Shown here: piece after piece, positions 1-9,941 of the stretch | How the letters are laid out: each line of letters opens with the position of its first letter | Numbering within the stretch: position 1 is the stretch's first letter | From: CAZMGG01 sp964565715 | GTDB lineage: Bacteria; Planctomycetota; UBA1135; UBA2386 | Direction of reading: 5' to 3' | DNA length: 23,654 nt | Assembly (NCBI GenBank): GCA_964565715.1 | Contig: CAZMGG010000090.1 | Span: 1 to 23,654 of the forward strand | Translations under genes and position numbers: made by a program | Notes under the pieces: generated by a model | Databases searched by the model: none | Seen by the model: the letters and a program-made list of their open reading frames with translations, nothing else | What the model was told of the DNA's origin: nothing

Positions 1-2498
<2,498 letters not shown>

Positions 2499-2600
2499 GG
2501 CGATCCTCGAGGGGAAGGGGACCCTGGCAACGCCCCCATGCTGGCCATCCTTTCTCCCATGACCCTACGCAACAGGGCGCAGATCCGGGCCCGGGCTACC

Positions 2601-3920
2601 ATGGCCCGTCGCGCCATGCACCGCCGCCACCTCGCCTTCCTGGCCCTCGCCGGCCTCCTCGCCACCGCCGCACCACCGGCCCAGACCACCGGCACCGCCG
2701 TCGTGCTGTCGCGCCTGCCCGGCACGCCGGCCGCGCTGCTGCTCGACGTCGATCTCGCCACCGGCGCCTTCACCGTGCTGCCGGGCTTCCCCTCCCAGCA
2801 CCTGCCGCCGCTGGCGCTCACCATCGACCCGATCGACGGCTCCCTGCTGCTGGCGCTGGACCAGACCGGTCAGAGCCGCATCGTCCGCCTGCAACCCGCC
2901 GGTCCCGCCTTCGCCGAGCAGGTCCTCGGCACCGTGCCCGGCGCCGCCACCGACCTGCTGCTGGATCGCTTCGGCGACGTGGTGATCGCGACTTCCGGCA
3001 GCACCGCGGCCGTGCACCGCCTGCCGCGCCACGGCGGCGCCCCGCGCCTCGTCCGCAGCATCCCCAACCTTGGCGCCATGGCCGGCCTCGACCTCGCCTG
3101 GGGCGCGCAGATCGGCATCTCGGGCCGCACCGGCCCGCCCGCCAGCGATCCCGGCTACGCCGAACTGGACCTCGACGCCGGCCAGCTGCAGGCCGGCCCG
3201 GTCTGGTTCCCGAACTTCGTGCCCCGCGGCATCACCGGGCTGTGCGACCTGCCCACCGCCGTGCCGCGCCAGGTGCTGGCCCACGACGACGGCACCTTCT
3301 CGCTCTTCTCGCTCTACTTCCCCGGCAATCCGGTGCCGGTGCTGACCACGCCGGTGCTGCCCGCGGGCGGCGCCGTGGCGATGAAGGGGAACGGGCCGGC
3401 GCTGGTGCTCGGCGGGCTCGCGCATCCGTTCCTGTACGGCTTCGACCCCACCACCGCGCTCGCCGGCACGATGACCCTGACCCTGCTGGCCGGCCCGCTG
3501 CCCGCCGATCCGGTGGACTTCGCGCGAAGGCCCGACGGCGGCGCCGCGCTGCTGCCGTTCGCCCGCGGCTGCGGCACAGCCGCCGAACTGCACGTGTACG
3601 GCCGCGGCGGGGCGCCGCGCCCCGGCAACCTCGGCTTCAGCATCGACCTCACCCAGGGCCTGCCGGCGGCGCCGGCCCTGCTGGCGCTCGGCTTCCAGGA
3701 ACTGCCGGGCACGCCGCTGCCGAACGGCTGCCCCGTGCGCCTGCTGCCGGCGGCGGTGGCCTTCCACCTCACCGATCCCGCCGGCGACGCCAGCCAGCCC
3801 CTGCCGGTGCCGAACCAGCCGGCCCTGCTGGGCACGCTGCTGTTCGCGCAGTGGTTCCAGGACGACCTCGGCCTGCCGTTCGTCACCAGCCGCGTGCTGG
3901 CCATCCGGGTCGGAACGTGA
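2601..3920 (+). CDS. Exported protein of unknown function with planctomycete-type C-terminal module
   Basis: 439 residues. The ATG at 2601 is chosen because it directly precedes a signal peptide: Arg-rich n-region (MARRAMHRRH), hydrophobic core (LAFLALAGLLATA), likely cleavage near APPAQ. An ATG at 2616 is an equally good start; neither has a clear Shine-Dalgarno. The mature protein alternates short beta-strand-like segments (TGAFTVLPGF, DGSLLLALD, FGDVVIATSG, DGTFSLFSLYF), suggesting a beta-propeller. The last ~110 residues contain NGCPVRLLP, then P-x-P-x-x-P-A-L-L-G, an F-A-Q-W-F step and a final S-x-V-L-A-I-R-V-G. The same pattern ends the protein encoded at 21910-23604. Likely extracytoplasmic. 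No enzymatic motif seen; function unknown. Confidence 0.85.
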   Translation: MARRAMHRRHLAFLALAGLLATAAPPAQTTGTAVVLSRLPGTPAALLLDVDLATGAFTVLPGFPSQHLPPLALTIDPIDGSLLLALDQTGQSRIVRLQPAGPAFAEQVLGTVPGAATDLLLDRFGDVVIATSGSTAAVHRLPRHGGAPRLVRSIPNLGAMAGLDLAWGAQIGISGRTGPPASDPGYAELDLDAGQLQAGPVWFPNFVPRGITGLCDLPTAVPRQVLAHDDGTFSLFSLYFPGNPVPVLTTPVLPAGGAVAMKGNGPALVLGGLAHPFLYGFDPTTALAGTMTLTLLAGPLPADPVDFARRPDGGAALLPFARGCGTAAELHVYGRGGAPRPGNLGFSIDLTQGLPAAPALLALGFQELPGTPLPNGCPVRLLPAAVAFHLTDPAGDASQPLPVPNQPALLGTLLFAQWFQDDLGLPFVTSRVLAIRVGT

Positions 3921-3939
3921 GGCCGGCGGCACCGCAGGC

Positions 3940-3978
3940 GGTGTGAAAATCGGGACTTCAACTCCCGATTTTCATACC
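3940..3978. promoter_or_regulatory. 16-bp inverted repeat upstream of the AAA ATPase gene
   Basis: Arms 3940-3955 (GGTGTGAAAATCGGGA) and 3963-3978 (TCCCGATTTTCATACC) pair along all 16 positions, with one G-T wobble in RNA terms, around a 7-nt spacer. The AT-rich core stands out from the GC-rich surroundings. It lies between a stop at 3920 and a GTG start at 3990. It could be a protein-binding dyad controlling the ATPase gene, an RNA hairpin over its start, or a terminator for the upstream gene. The position 11 nt before the start favours control of the ATPase. Confidence 0.7.
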
Positions 3979-3989
3979 ATACGACCCTC

Positions 3990-5153
3990 GTGATCGACCG
4001 CCCCGACCATCTCGGCCGTATCCGCGCCCTGCTCCGCACCTTCCCCGTGGTCGCGATCCTCGGCGCGAGGCAGGTCGGCAAGACCACGCTGGCCCGCACG
4101 TTGTTCGAGGCCACCGGCCGCCGCGCCCACTACTTCGACCTGGAGCGGGCCCAGGACGTCGCCCAACTCCAGCAGGCCGAACTCGCGCTGGCGCCCATGC
4201 GCGGACTCATCGTGCTGGACGAGATCCAACGCCGGCCGGACCTGTTCCCGGCGCTCCGCGTGCTCGCCGACCGGCCGCGCACGCCCGCCAGGTTCCTGAT
4301 CCTCGGCAGCGCCTCGCCGGACCTGATCCGCCAGTCCAGCGAGACCCTCGCCGGCCGCATCGCCTTCCACGACCTGCGTGGCTTCGACCTCACCGAGGTC
4401 GGCGGAGACGCGTGGGAGCAGCTCTGGCTGCGCGGCACCTTCCCACGGTCCTTCCTGGCCCGCGACGAGCAGGCCAGCGCGCTCTGGCGCCGCGAGCTCG
4501 TGCGCACCTACCTCGAGCGCGAGCTGCCGGACCTCGGCATCCAGATCCCACCCGGCACGATCCGCCGCTTCTGGTCCATGCTGGCGCACTACCACGGCCA
4601 GCTCTGGAACGGCGCCGAGCTCGCCCGTGCCTTCGGCGTGAGCGAGAAAACGGTCCGCGGCTACCTGGACCTGCTCTGCGCAACCTTCCTCGCCCTGCGG
4701 CTGCGTCCCTTCCACACCAACCTCCGCAAGCGGGAGGTCAAGGCGCCGAAGACCTACATTGCCGACAGCGGCCTGCTGCACAGCCTGCTGGGTCTGTCCA
4801 CCCGTCGGGACCTGCTCGGCCACCCCAAGGTGGGCGCAAGCTTCGAAGGCTTCGCCATCGCGCAGGTCCGGGCACGCCTCGGCGCCCGCGACGAGGAGTG
4901 CTTCTTCTGGAACGTGCACGGCGGCGCCGAGCTCGACCTCCTGGTCGTCCGCGGCCGCCGCCGCCTCGGGTTCGAGGTCAAGTTCACCGAGTCCCCGGAG
5001 GTGACGCCGGCGATGCGGTCCGCCTGGCAGACCCTCGGCCTGCAGCGGCTCGATCTCATCCACCCAGGCGAGGCGACGTTCCCGCTGGACAAGGGCATCC
5101 GCGCCGTGGGCATCGGTGGTCTGCTGGACGCGATCGCGCCGCTCAAGGGCTGA
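3990..5153 (+). CDS. AAA-family ATPase with DUF4143-type C-terminal domain
   Basis: 387 residues from a GTG at 3990; no ATG is available and no Shine-Dalgarno is visible. Walker A is GARQVGKTT (about 25-33), Walker B is LIVLDEIQ (73-80), and a sensor-like LILGSAS (103-109) follows. This is the usual layout of the single-protein AAA_14/DUF4143 ATPases. The middle (about 185-235) is helical with a winged-helix-like SEKTVRGYLDLL. The C-terminal part has FEGFA, GAELDLLV and GFEVKFT. The E...D...E-x-K spacing resembles the restriction-endonuclease-like fold described for DUF4143. Known members are widely scattered in bacteria and archaea and mostly of unknown role. It stands alone with its own inverted repeat, which suggests an autonomous, perhaps horizontally acquired, self-regulated gene. 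Nuclease activity is not shown by sequence alone. Confidence 0.9.
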   Translation: MIDRPDHLGRIRALLRTFPVVAILGARQVGKTTLARTLFEATGRRAHYFDLERAQDVAQLQQAELALAPMRGLIVLDEIQRRPDLFPALRVLADRPRTPARFLILGSASPDLIRQSSETLAGRIAFHDLRGFDLTEVGGDAWEQLWLRGTFPRSFLARDEQASALWRRELVRTYLERELPDLGIQIPPGTIRRFWSMLAHYHGQLWNGAELARAFGVSEKTVRGYLDLLCATFLALRLRPFHTNLRKREVKAPKTYIADSGLLHSLLGLSTRRDLLGHPKVGASFEGFAIAQVRARLGARDEECFFWNVHGGAELDLLVVRGRRRLGFEVKFTESPEVTPAMRSAWQTLGLQRLDLIHPGEATFPLDKGIRAVGIGGLLDAIAPLKG

Positions 5154-5219
5154 CCCTGCCCTTCGGCCCCGCCCCCCCGATCGGTATCCTCGCCGCCCCT
5201 CCTCCACGCCCCACCGCCC

Positions 5220-7004
5220 GTGACCGACCTCCAGCACCATCTCCAGCAGCGGCTGCTCCAGGCCCTGCAGACCCTCGGCGCCGCCGCCGCCACTGCGACG
5301 CCTTTGCTGCTGCTGCAGCCGCCGAAGAACCGCGAACACGGCGACGTGGCGCTGGGCTGCTTCCAGCTCGCCAAGCTGCTGGGCAAGGCGCCGCCCGCGC
5401 TGGCCACCGAGCTCGCCGGCGCCTTCGCCGCCGACTCCGTGATCGAACACGCCGCCGCCGCCGGCCCGTTCGTCAACTTCCGCTACCGCCGCGCGGCGCT
5501 GGCCAACGCCGCCGTCGGCGCCGTGCTGCGGCAGCAGCCGCCGTTCGCGCCCGCCGCCCCCCGCGCCCACACCGTGGTGCTCGACTTCAGCTCGCCCAAC
5601 ATCGCCAAGCCGTTCCACATCGGCCACATGCGCAGCACGGTGATCGGCAACGCCCTGTGCCGCATCCACCGCCACCTCGGCCACACCGTGCATGGCATCA
5701 ACCACCTCGGCGACTGGGGCATGCCGTTCGCCAAGATGATGACCGCCTACATGCGCTGGGGGAACGAGGCCGCGCTGCGCGCCTCGCCCATGCGCTACAT
5801 GTTCGACCTCTACAAGCGCTACAGCCAGGAGGTGAAGGCCCACCCCGAGCTCGACGCCGAGGCGGCCAGGCACTTCCAGGCGCTCGAGTCCGGCGCCGAC
5901 AACGAGGAACGCCGCATGTGGCAGTTCCTGCGCGACGAGAGCCTGAAGGCCTTCCAGGGCCCCTACTCCCGTCTCGGCGTCAGCTTCGACGCCATCACCG
6001 GCGAGTCCTTCTTCGAGGACAAGATGGAGCCGGCCATGCGGCGCGTCGAGCAGAAGGGCGTGCTGGAGGAGTCCGAGGGCGCCCAGGTGGTCTGGCTGAA
6101 GGAACAGGGCATCGCCCAGCCCTGCATCCTGCGCAAGAGCGACGGCACCACCCTCTACCACACCCGCGACCTCGCCGCCGTGTTCTGGCGCGAGCAGCAG
6201 TACCACCCCGACCGGATCCTCTACGTGGTCGGCGCCGAGCAGAAGCTGCACTTCGACCAGCTCCGCGGCGTGCTGCGGAAGATGCAGGAGCCGGTCGCCG
6301 AGGCCGTCGAGCACGTGCCGTTCGGCCTCGTGCTGGCGAAGAACGAGGAGGGCAAGTGGGAGAAGTTCGCCTCCCGCGCCGGCAATGCGGTCTTCCTCGA
6401 CGAGATCCTCGACGAGGCGGTGCAGAAGGTGCGCCAGGTCATCGCCGAGAAGAACCCGGGCCTGCCGGACCGCGACCGGGTCGCCGAGCAGGTCGGCGTG
6501 TCGGCGATCGTCTTCAACGACCTGAAGAACTCGCGGATCAAGGACGTCAAGTTCGACTGGGAGCAGATGCTGGCCTTCGAGGGCGAGACCGGCCCCTACG
6601 TCCAGTACGCCTGCGCCCGCCTCAGCTCGATCCTGCGCAAGGCCTTCGACGAGCTGCCGCCGGCCGAACGGCCGCCGCTGGACCCCGCCGACCTCGACGG
6701 CTCCGCCGCGCGCCTGCTGGACGGCGCCGACCTCGGCCACCTCGCCGACGCCGAACGGGTGCTGCTGACCATGCTCGACTTCGGCCCGGCGGTGCAGCGC
6801 GCGGCCGAACAGAGCGAGCCCAGCGTCGTCACCACCTGGCTGATCGCCATGGCCGGCGAGATCCACAGCTACCTGCGCGAGCACCACGTGCTGTCGGCGC
6901 CGGGGCCGGTGCGACACGCGCGCTTGTGCCTCGTCGCCGCCGCCCGCAAGCTGCTGCAGACCGGGCTGTCCCTGCTCGGCATCCCCGCCCCCGACCGGAT
7001 GTAG
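5220..7004 (+). CDS. argS: Arginyl-tRNA synthetase
   Basis: 594 residues, normal for bacterial ArgRS; cytoplasmic class I enzyme charging tRNA-Arg. It uses a GTG start with no visible Shine-Dalgarno. The N-terminal additional domain has the expected REHGD and FQLAKLLGK pattern (about 38-56). The catalytic core has the class I HIGH motif exactly as HIGH (133-136), preceded by SSPNIAK. The second ATP motif is KFASRAGN (382-389), not KMSKS, as seen in many ArgRSs. FDWEQMLAFEGETGPYVQYA is characteristic of ArgRS before the helical anticodon-binding domain (about 475-594). The stop at 7002-7004 is three bases before apt, so the two are almost certainly cotranscribed. Confidence 0.97.
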   Translation: MTDLQHHLQQRLLQALQTLGAAAATATPLLLLQPPKNREHGDVALGCFQLAKLLGKAPPALATELAGAFAADSVIEHAAAAGPFVNFRYRRAALANAAVGAVLRQQPPFAPAAPRAHTVVLDFSSPNIAKPFHIGHMRSTVIGNALCRIHRHLGHTVHGINHLGDWGMPFAKMMTAYMRWGNEAALRASPMRYMFDLYKRYSQEVKAHPELDAEAARHFQALESGADNEERRMWQFLRDESLKAFQGPYSRLGVSFDAITGESFFEDKMEPAMRRVEQKGVLEESEGAQVVWLKEQGIAQPCILRKSDGTTLYHTRDLAAVFWREQQYHPDRILYVVGAEQKLHFDQLRGVLRKMQEPVAEAVEHVPFGLVLAKNEEGKWEKFASRAGNAVFLDEILDEAVQKVRQVIAEKNPGLPDRDRVAEQVGVSAIVFNDLKNSRIKDVKFDWEQMLAFEGETGPYVQYACARLSSILRKAFDELPPAERPPLDPADLDGSAARLLDGADLGHLADAERVLLTMLDFGPAVQRAAEQSEPSVVTTWLIAMAGEIHSYLREHHVLSAPGPVRHARLCLVAAARKLLQTGLSLLGIPAPDRM

Positions 7005-7007
7005 CCC

Positions 7008-7520
7008 ATGAACCTCGCCGACTACCTGCGTGATGTCCCCGACTTCCCCAAGCCCGGGATCGTGTTCAAGGACATCACGCCGCTGCTGGCGGCGCCGGCG
7101 GCGCTGCGCGAGGTGGTGGCGCGGATGCAGCGGCTCGACTGCGGCCGCGTCGACAAGGTGGCGGCGATCGAGTCGCGCGGCTTCCTGTTCGGCGCGCCGC
7201 TGGCGATCGAGCTGGGGGTGGGCTTCGTGCCGATCCGCAAGCCCGGCAAGCTGCCGTGGCGGACCAACCGGGTGGAGTACGTGCTGGAGTACGGCAAGGA
7301 CGCCGTCGAGATGCACAGCGACGCGCTGCAGCCCGGCGAACGGGTGCTGCTGGTGGACGACGTGCTGGCCACCGGCGGCACGATGGCGGCGGCCTGCCAG
7401 CTGGTGGAGCAGGCCCAGGGCGTGGTGGCGGGCACCGCGTTCGTGATCGAGCTCCGGTTCCTGCAGGGCCGCGCGAAGCTGGCGCCACGGCCGATCTCGG
7501 CGCTGGTCACGATCGACTGA
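7008..7520 (+). CDS. apt: Adenine phosphoribosyltransferase
   Basis: 170 residues, typical for the family. It makes AMP from adenine and PRPP in purine salvage, in the cytoplasm. It has the full family pattern: PDFPKPGIVFKDITPLL near the N-terminus, AAIESRGFLFG (52-62), the flexible-loop region RKPGKLPW (77-84), LEYGKDAVEMHSDAL (93-107) and the PRPP-binding motif VLLVDDVLATGGT (113-125). The ATG at 7008 follows the argS stop by three bases. No separate promoter is expected. A 500-bp gap follows. Confidence 0.96.
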   Translation: MNLADYLRDVPDFPKPGIVFKDITPLLAAPAALREVVARMQRLDCGRVDKVAAIESRGFLFGAPLAIELGVGFVPIRKPGKLPWRTNRVEYVLEYGKDAVEMHSDALQPGERVLLVDDVLATGGTMAAACQLVEQAQGVVAGTAFVIELRFLQGRAKLAPRPISALVTID

Positions 7521-7737
7521 GGCGATCGGGCACACCCCACGCATCTGGCCCCACCGGACACCGGCCCCGTCCGTCCCAACCTCGGACGACCTAAGCCTTT
7601 TCTGAGAAGTCTCTTACGACGATCGCTCAAGCTTCGGGGAATTTCCTCAACAGGTCGGGGGCGAACACCGATCTATCCCCTTGCCTCCTGCGGGAGGCAT
7701 CGATCTTTGGTGTTTCGGCTCCCACCAACGAAGACAC
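7521..7737 (+). other. Untranslated region between apt and the riboswitch aptamer
   Basis: No credible coding sequence. Two small inverted repeats are visible: TGCCTCC/GGAGGCA at 7682-7688 and 7693-7699 (7 bp, 4-nt loop), and TTGGTG/CACCAA at 7707-7712 and 7723-7728 (6 bp, 10-nt loop). The first could end apt transcription, although only a broken T-rich stretch follows. Alternatively both belong to the 5' part of the riboswitch leader. No convincing sigma-70, sigma-28 or sigma-54 promoter could be picked by eye. Confidence 0.4.
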
Positions 7738-7838
7738 GCTTCTCGAAAAGGCAAACCCGCTGAAAAGCGGCGACGCAAAGCCAAGGGCCTAAGCCTGGTC
7801 GGCAGACCAGGGACGGCAGCCGGTTCCCGAAATGAAGC
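7738..7838 (+). ncRNA. Cyclic-di-GMP class I (GEMM) riboswitch aptamer
   Basis: All hallmarks are present in order. The closing stem is GCTTC (7738-7742) with GAAGC (7834-7838). Conserved AGGCAAACC is at 7749-7757. The first hairpin is CCGCT-GAAA-AGCGG (7757-7770) with the GNRA tetraloop that docks into the second domain. The invariant GACGCAAAGCC is at 7772-7782. GGCCTAA (7786-7792) follows, then the second hairpin CCTGGTC/GACCAGG (7794-7800, 7805-7811), and finally the GGTT-CCCG segment before the closing stem. The base equivalent to Vc2 G20 is G, which in known GEMM-I RNAs goes with c-di-GMP rather than cGAMP recognition. It sits 182 nt upstream of the FliA-type sigma gene in the same orientation. 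Confidence 0.93.
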
Positions 7839-8020
7839 CTGGGCAACACGCAAACATGCACGCCCACACACCTCCAGAAGGAGGACGGGAAGACAGTTGG
7901 ACAGGACCTCGCGGGACAGCGCTCCCCGGGGATCACCGTCCGAGCGCGTCTGGAGCCGCCGATGGCCAGGGCACTTCGCCCACGGCCGATTCCCTTCCCG
8001 ATCCCACCTGGAGTTGAGAC
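7839..8020 (+). promoter_or_regulatory. Probable expression platform of the riboswitch
   Basis: Non-coding stretch between aptamer and sigma gene. CCTGG at 7838-7842 repeats the 5' half of the aptamer's second hairpin (7794-7798). It could capture CCAGG (7807-7811), breaking both that hairpin and the closing stem. Further hairpins are TGGGC/GCCCA (7840-7844, 7862-7866) and CCTCC-AGAA-GGAGG (7871-7884). CTCCAG at 7872-7877 is complementary to CTGGAG at 8008-8013, the Shine-Dalgarno region of the sigma gene. No stem followed by a T-run is seen, so translational or Rho-type control fits better than intrinsic termination. The pairings were found by eye, not by folding. Confidence 0.45.
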
Positions 8021-8926
8021 ATGGCCCGCAGCTCGGCCGCCCGTTCGCTTCCTCGCACGCAGAAGACCGCTCCCGCCGCCGCCCCGAAGAAGGGCAAGGC
8101 CGAGGCCCGGCCGGCCGCCGAGCCGGCGCCGGCGCCGGCAAACCGCATCGCCGGGACGGCGCTCAGCGACGCCGACCTGGACGTGATCTGGCGGACGTTC
8201 AAGCGGACGCGGGACGAGAACCTGCGCAACATCCTGATCGAGCACCACATGCCGCTGGTGCGGATGATCGCGGAACGGGTGCTGCAGACGCTGCCGAAGT
8301 CGATCGACGTCGATGACCTGAGCTCGGCGGGGACGTTCGGCCTGATGGACGCGATCAACGGCTTCGACCTGAGCCGCGGCATCAAGTTCAAGACCTACTG
8401 CACGACGCGCATCCGCGGTTCGATCCTGGACGAGCTGCGCAGCCAGGACTGGGTGCCGCGGCTGGTGCGGTTGAAGGCGCACCGGCTGGAGCGGGCCACG
8501 CGCAAGCTGGAGGCGGAGCTGGGCCGGGTGCCGAACGCCCGGGAGCTGGCCGCGGAGATGGGGATGTCGCTGGCGGAGCTGCAGGACACCGAGCAGGAGG
8601 CGCGGGCGAAGACCATCTTCTCGCTGTCGGAGAAGTGGGACGACAGCGACGACGACAAGGACATGGAGAAGGTCGAGATCCTGGCGGACCGGAAGTGCGC
8701 CGATCCCCTCGACACGATCCAGCAGAAGGACGTGCTGGACATGATCACCCGCAACCTGACCAAGAAGGAGCGGCTGATCGTGATCATGTACTACTACGAG
8801 GGACTCACCATGCGCGAGATCGGCGAGATCATGGAGCTGACCGAGTCGCGCGTGTGCCAGATCCACAGCAACGTGATGACGCGGCTGAAGGCCCAGCTCG
8901 ACCGGGTGCAGGTGCAGTCGGCCTGA
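8021..8926 (+). CDS. fliA: Flagellar-type RNA polymerase sigma factor (FliA/WhiG group)
   Basis: 301 residues. The ATG at 8021 has Shine-Dalgarno GGAG seven bases upstream. It directs RNA polymerase to flagellar and chemotaxis promoters. Region 2 spans about 60-140: HHMPLVRMIAERV, then VDDLSSAGTFGLMDAINGFD and FKTYCTTRIRGSILDELR, the last being diagnostic for FliA/WhiG. Region 3 is at about 150-195 (RLERATRKLEAELGR, NARELAAEMGM). Region 4 is at about 235-293 (LTKKERLIVIMYYYEGLTM, REIGEIMELTESRVCQIH). An Ala/Pro/Lys-rich extension of ~45 residues and an acidic linker DDSDDDKD (207-214) make it longer than the ~240-residue enteric FliA. No anti-sigma FlgM gene is visible in this window. The c-di-GMP riboswitch in its leader suggests post-transcriptional control. 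Confidence 0.93.
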   Translation: MARSSAARSLPRTQKTAPAAAPKKGKAEARPAAEPAPAPANRIAGTALSDADLDVIWRTFKRTRDENLRNILIEHHMPLVRMIAERVLQTLPKSIDVDDLSSAGTFGLMDAINGFDLSRGIKFKTYCTTRIRGSILDELRSQDWVPRLVRLKAHRLERATRKLEAELGRVPNARELAAEMGMSLAELQDTEQEARAKTIFSLSEKWDDSDDDKDMEKVEILADRKCADPLDTIQQKDVLDMITRNLTKKERLIVIMYYYEGLTMREIGEIMELTESRVCQIHSNVMTRLKAQLDRVQVQSA

Positions 8927-8931
8927 GCGGA

Positions 8932-8952
8932 CCGGTCCCGGAACGGGACCGG
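8932..8952 (+). terminator. Hairpin just after the fliA stop
   Basis: Perfect 9-bp GC-rich inverted repeat, CCGGTCCCG (8932-8940) and CGGGACCGG (8944-8952), with a 3-nt loop, five bases after the stop. No T-run follows, so it may be an RNA-stabilising or partially terminating hairpin rather than a strong intrinsic terminator. Confidence 0.5.
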
Positions 8953-9035
8953 CGCGGTCGGATTCGCCACAAGTGCACCCGCCGGTCCTGCCGAAGAAGC
9001 GTCGGCGGACCGGCTCGCTGGTCCGCTGCCACCCC

Positions 9036-9899
9036 ATGACGCAGATCCTGGACCTGATGCGGACCCTGCGCAGCATGCCGCCGCTGCCCAACGTGGCACA
9101 GCGGGTGCTGGCGATCGTGCGGGACCCGGACTACAGCATCGACAACCTGGTGGGCGTGGTGCGGACCGATCCGGCGCTGACCACGCGGATCCTGAAGCTG
9201 AGCAACAGCTCGCTGTTCGGCATCGCCCGGGAGGTGACGACGGTGTCGGACGCGGTGGCCTACATCGGCACGCGCAACCTGGTGAAGCTGGTGCTGGTGA
9301 CCTGCACGGCCGCCTACTTCCAGGCGGCGAGGGGGCGGGGGTTCGCGGCGCCGGCGGAGCTGTGGCGGCACACGCTGGCCTGCGCCACGGCCTGCCAGTT
9401 CCTGGCCGAGCGCTGCGGCTACGAGCAGCCGGCGACCGCGTTCACCGCGGGCATCCTGCACAACGTCGGCAAGGTGGCCATCTCGCAGGTGATCGCCCCC
9501 GAGGTGCTGGAGGGCATCGACGGCCTGCCGGCCCCGGATGGCGGCGACTGGGTGGATCGGGAGAAGGCGGCGCTGGGCATCGATCACGCCACCGCCAGCG
9601 GCATCGTCACCGACAACTGGAACCTGCCGGTGGAGCTGCGCCGGGCGGTACGGCAGCACCACGACCACGGCCTGCTCAACCAGGACGAGCTGACCTGCAT
9701 CCTGCACGTGGCCGACCAGACCTGCCTGCGGCTCGGCATCGGCGCGGCGTTCCCGACGATGGACTACGCCGTGGATGCCGCCGCCCGGGGCGTGCTGCAC
9801 CTGGGCGACGACGACCTCGAGGCGGTGGCCGCCCACGTCACCGAGGAGTTGACGCGTTCGGCGGAACTGCTGAACCTCGACGCCCTGGACGGCCGATAA
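9036..9899 (+). CDS. HDOD-domain signalling protein
   Basis: 287 residues, essentially a single HDOD domain. The N-terminal helix bundle has the family signature SMPPLPNVAQRVLAIV (13-28), then TDPALTTRILKLSNSSLFG (44-62). The HD-like part has WRHTLACA (110-117) and AGILHNVGKVAI (138-149). The usual HD pair is HN (His142-Asn143), so phosphodiesterase activity is unlikely; HDOD proteins are generally regarded as non-catalytic signalling scaffolds. The ATG at 9036 is chosen because the family signature begins within 15 residues. A GTG at 8973 would add a basic stretch without homology, and neither has a clear Shine-Dalgarno. It lies between the flagellar sigma gene and a CheY gene, suggesting a role in motility signalling. 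Confidence 0.9.
   Translation: MTQILDLMRTLRSMPPLPNVAQRVLAIVRDPDYSIDNLVGVVRTDPALTTRILKLSNSSLFGIAREVTTVSDAVAYIGTRNLVKLVLVTCTAAYFQAARGRGFAAPAELWRHTLACATACQFLAERCGYEQPATAFTAGILHNVGKVAISQVIAPEVLEGIDGLPAPDGGDWVDREKAALGIDHATASGIVTDNWNLPVELRRAVRQHHDHGLLNQDELTCILHVADQTCLRLGIGAAFPTMDYAVDAAARGVLHLGDDDLEAVAAHVTEELTRSAELLNLDALDGR
9870..9899 (+). promoter_or_regulatory. Possible sigma-28-type promoter ahead of the cheY-like gene
   Basis: GCCGATAA at 9892-9899 is an exact match to the -10 element of FliA-dependent promoters and ends at the HDOD stop codon. The -35 is poor: TGAA at 9871-9874 lies 17 nt upstream instead of the usual TAAA at about 15. The receiver gene start is 42 bases downstream. The match may be chance, because these bases also encode Gly-Arg-stop. 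Confidence 0.3.
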
Positions 9900-9941
9900 C
9901 CGAGACGGCCGATCCACGGCCGTCACAGGAGAAACACACCG

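Noticed and set aside
3972..7544. 1190-codon minus-strand frame opposite the ATPase, argS and apt
   Set aside because: Low-complexity translation typical of GC-rich antisense frames; all three plus-strand genes have clear motifs.
7521..7737. Second tandem GEMM aptamer upstream of the first
   Set aside because: No GGCAAACC or GACGCAAAGCC block is present; only two small unrelated hairpins are visible.
8973..9035. GTG-initiated 21-residue extension of the HDOD protein
   Set aside because: Basic stretch without homology to the family start; the ATG at 9036 lies just before the conserved HDOD signature.
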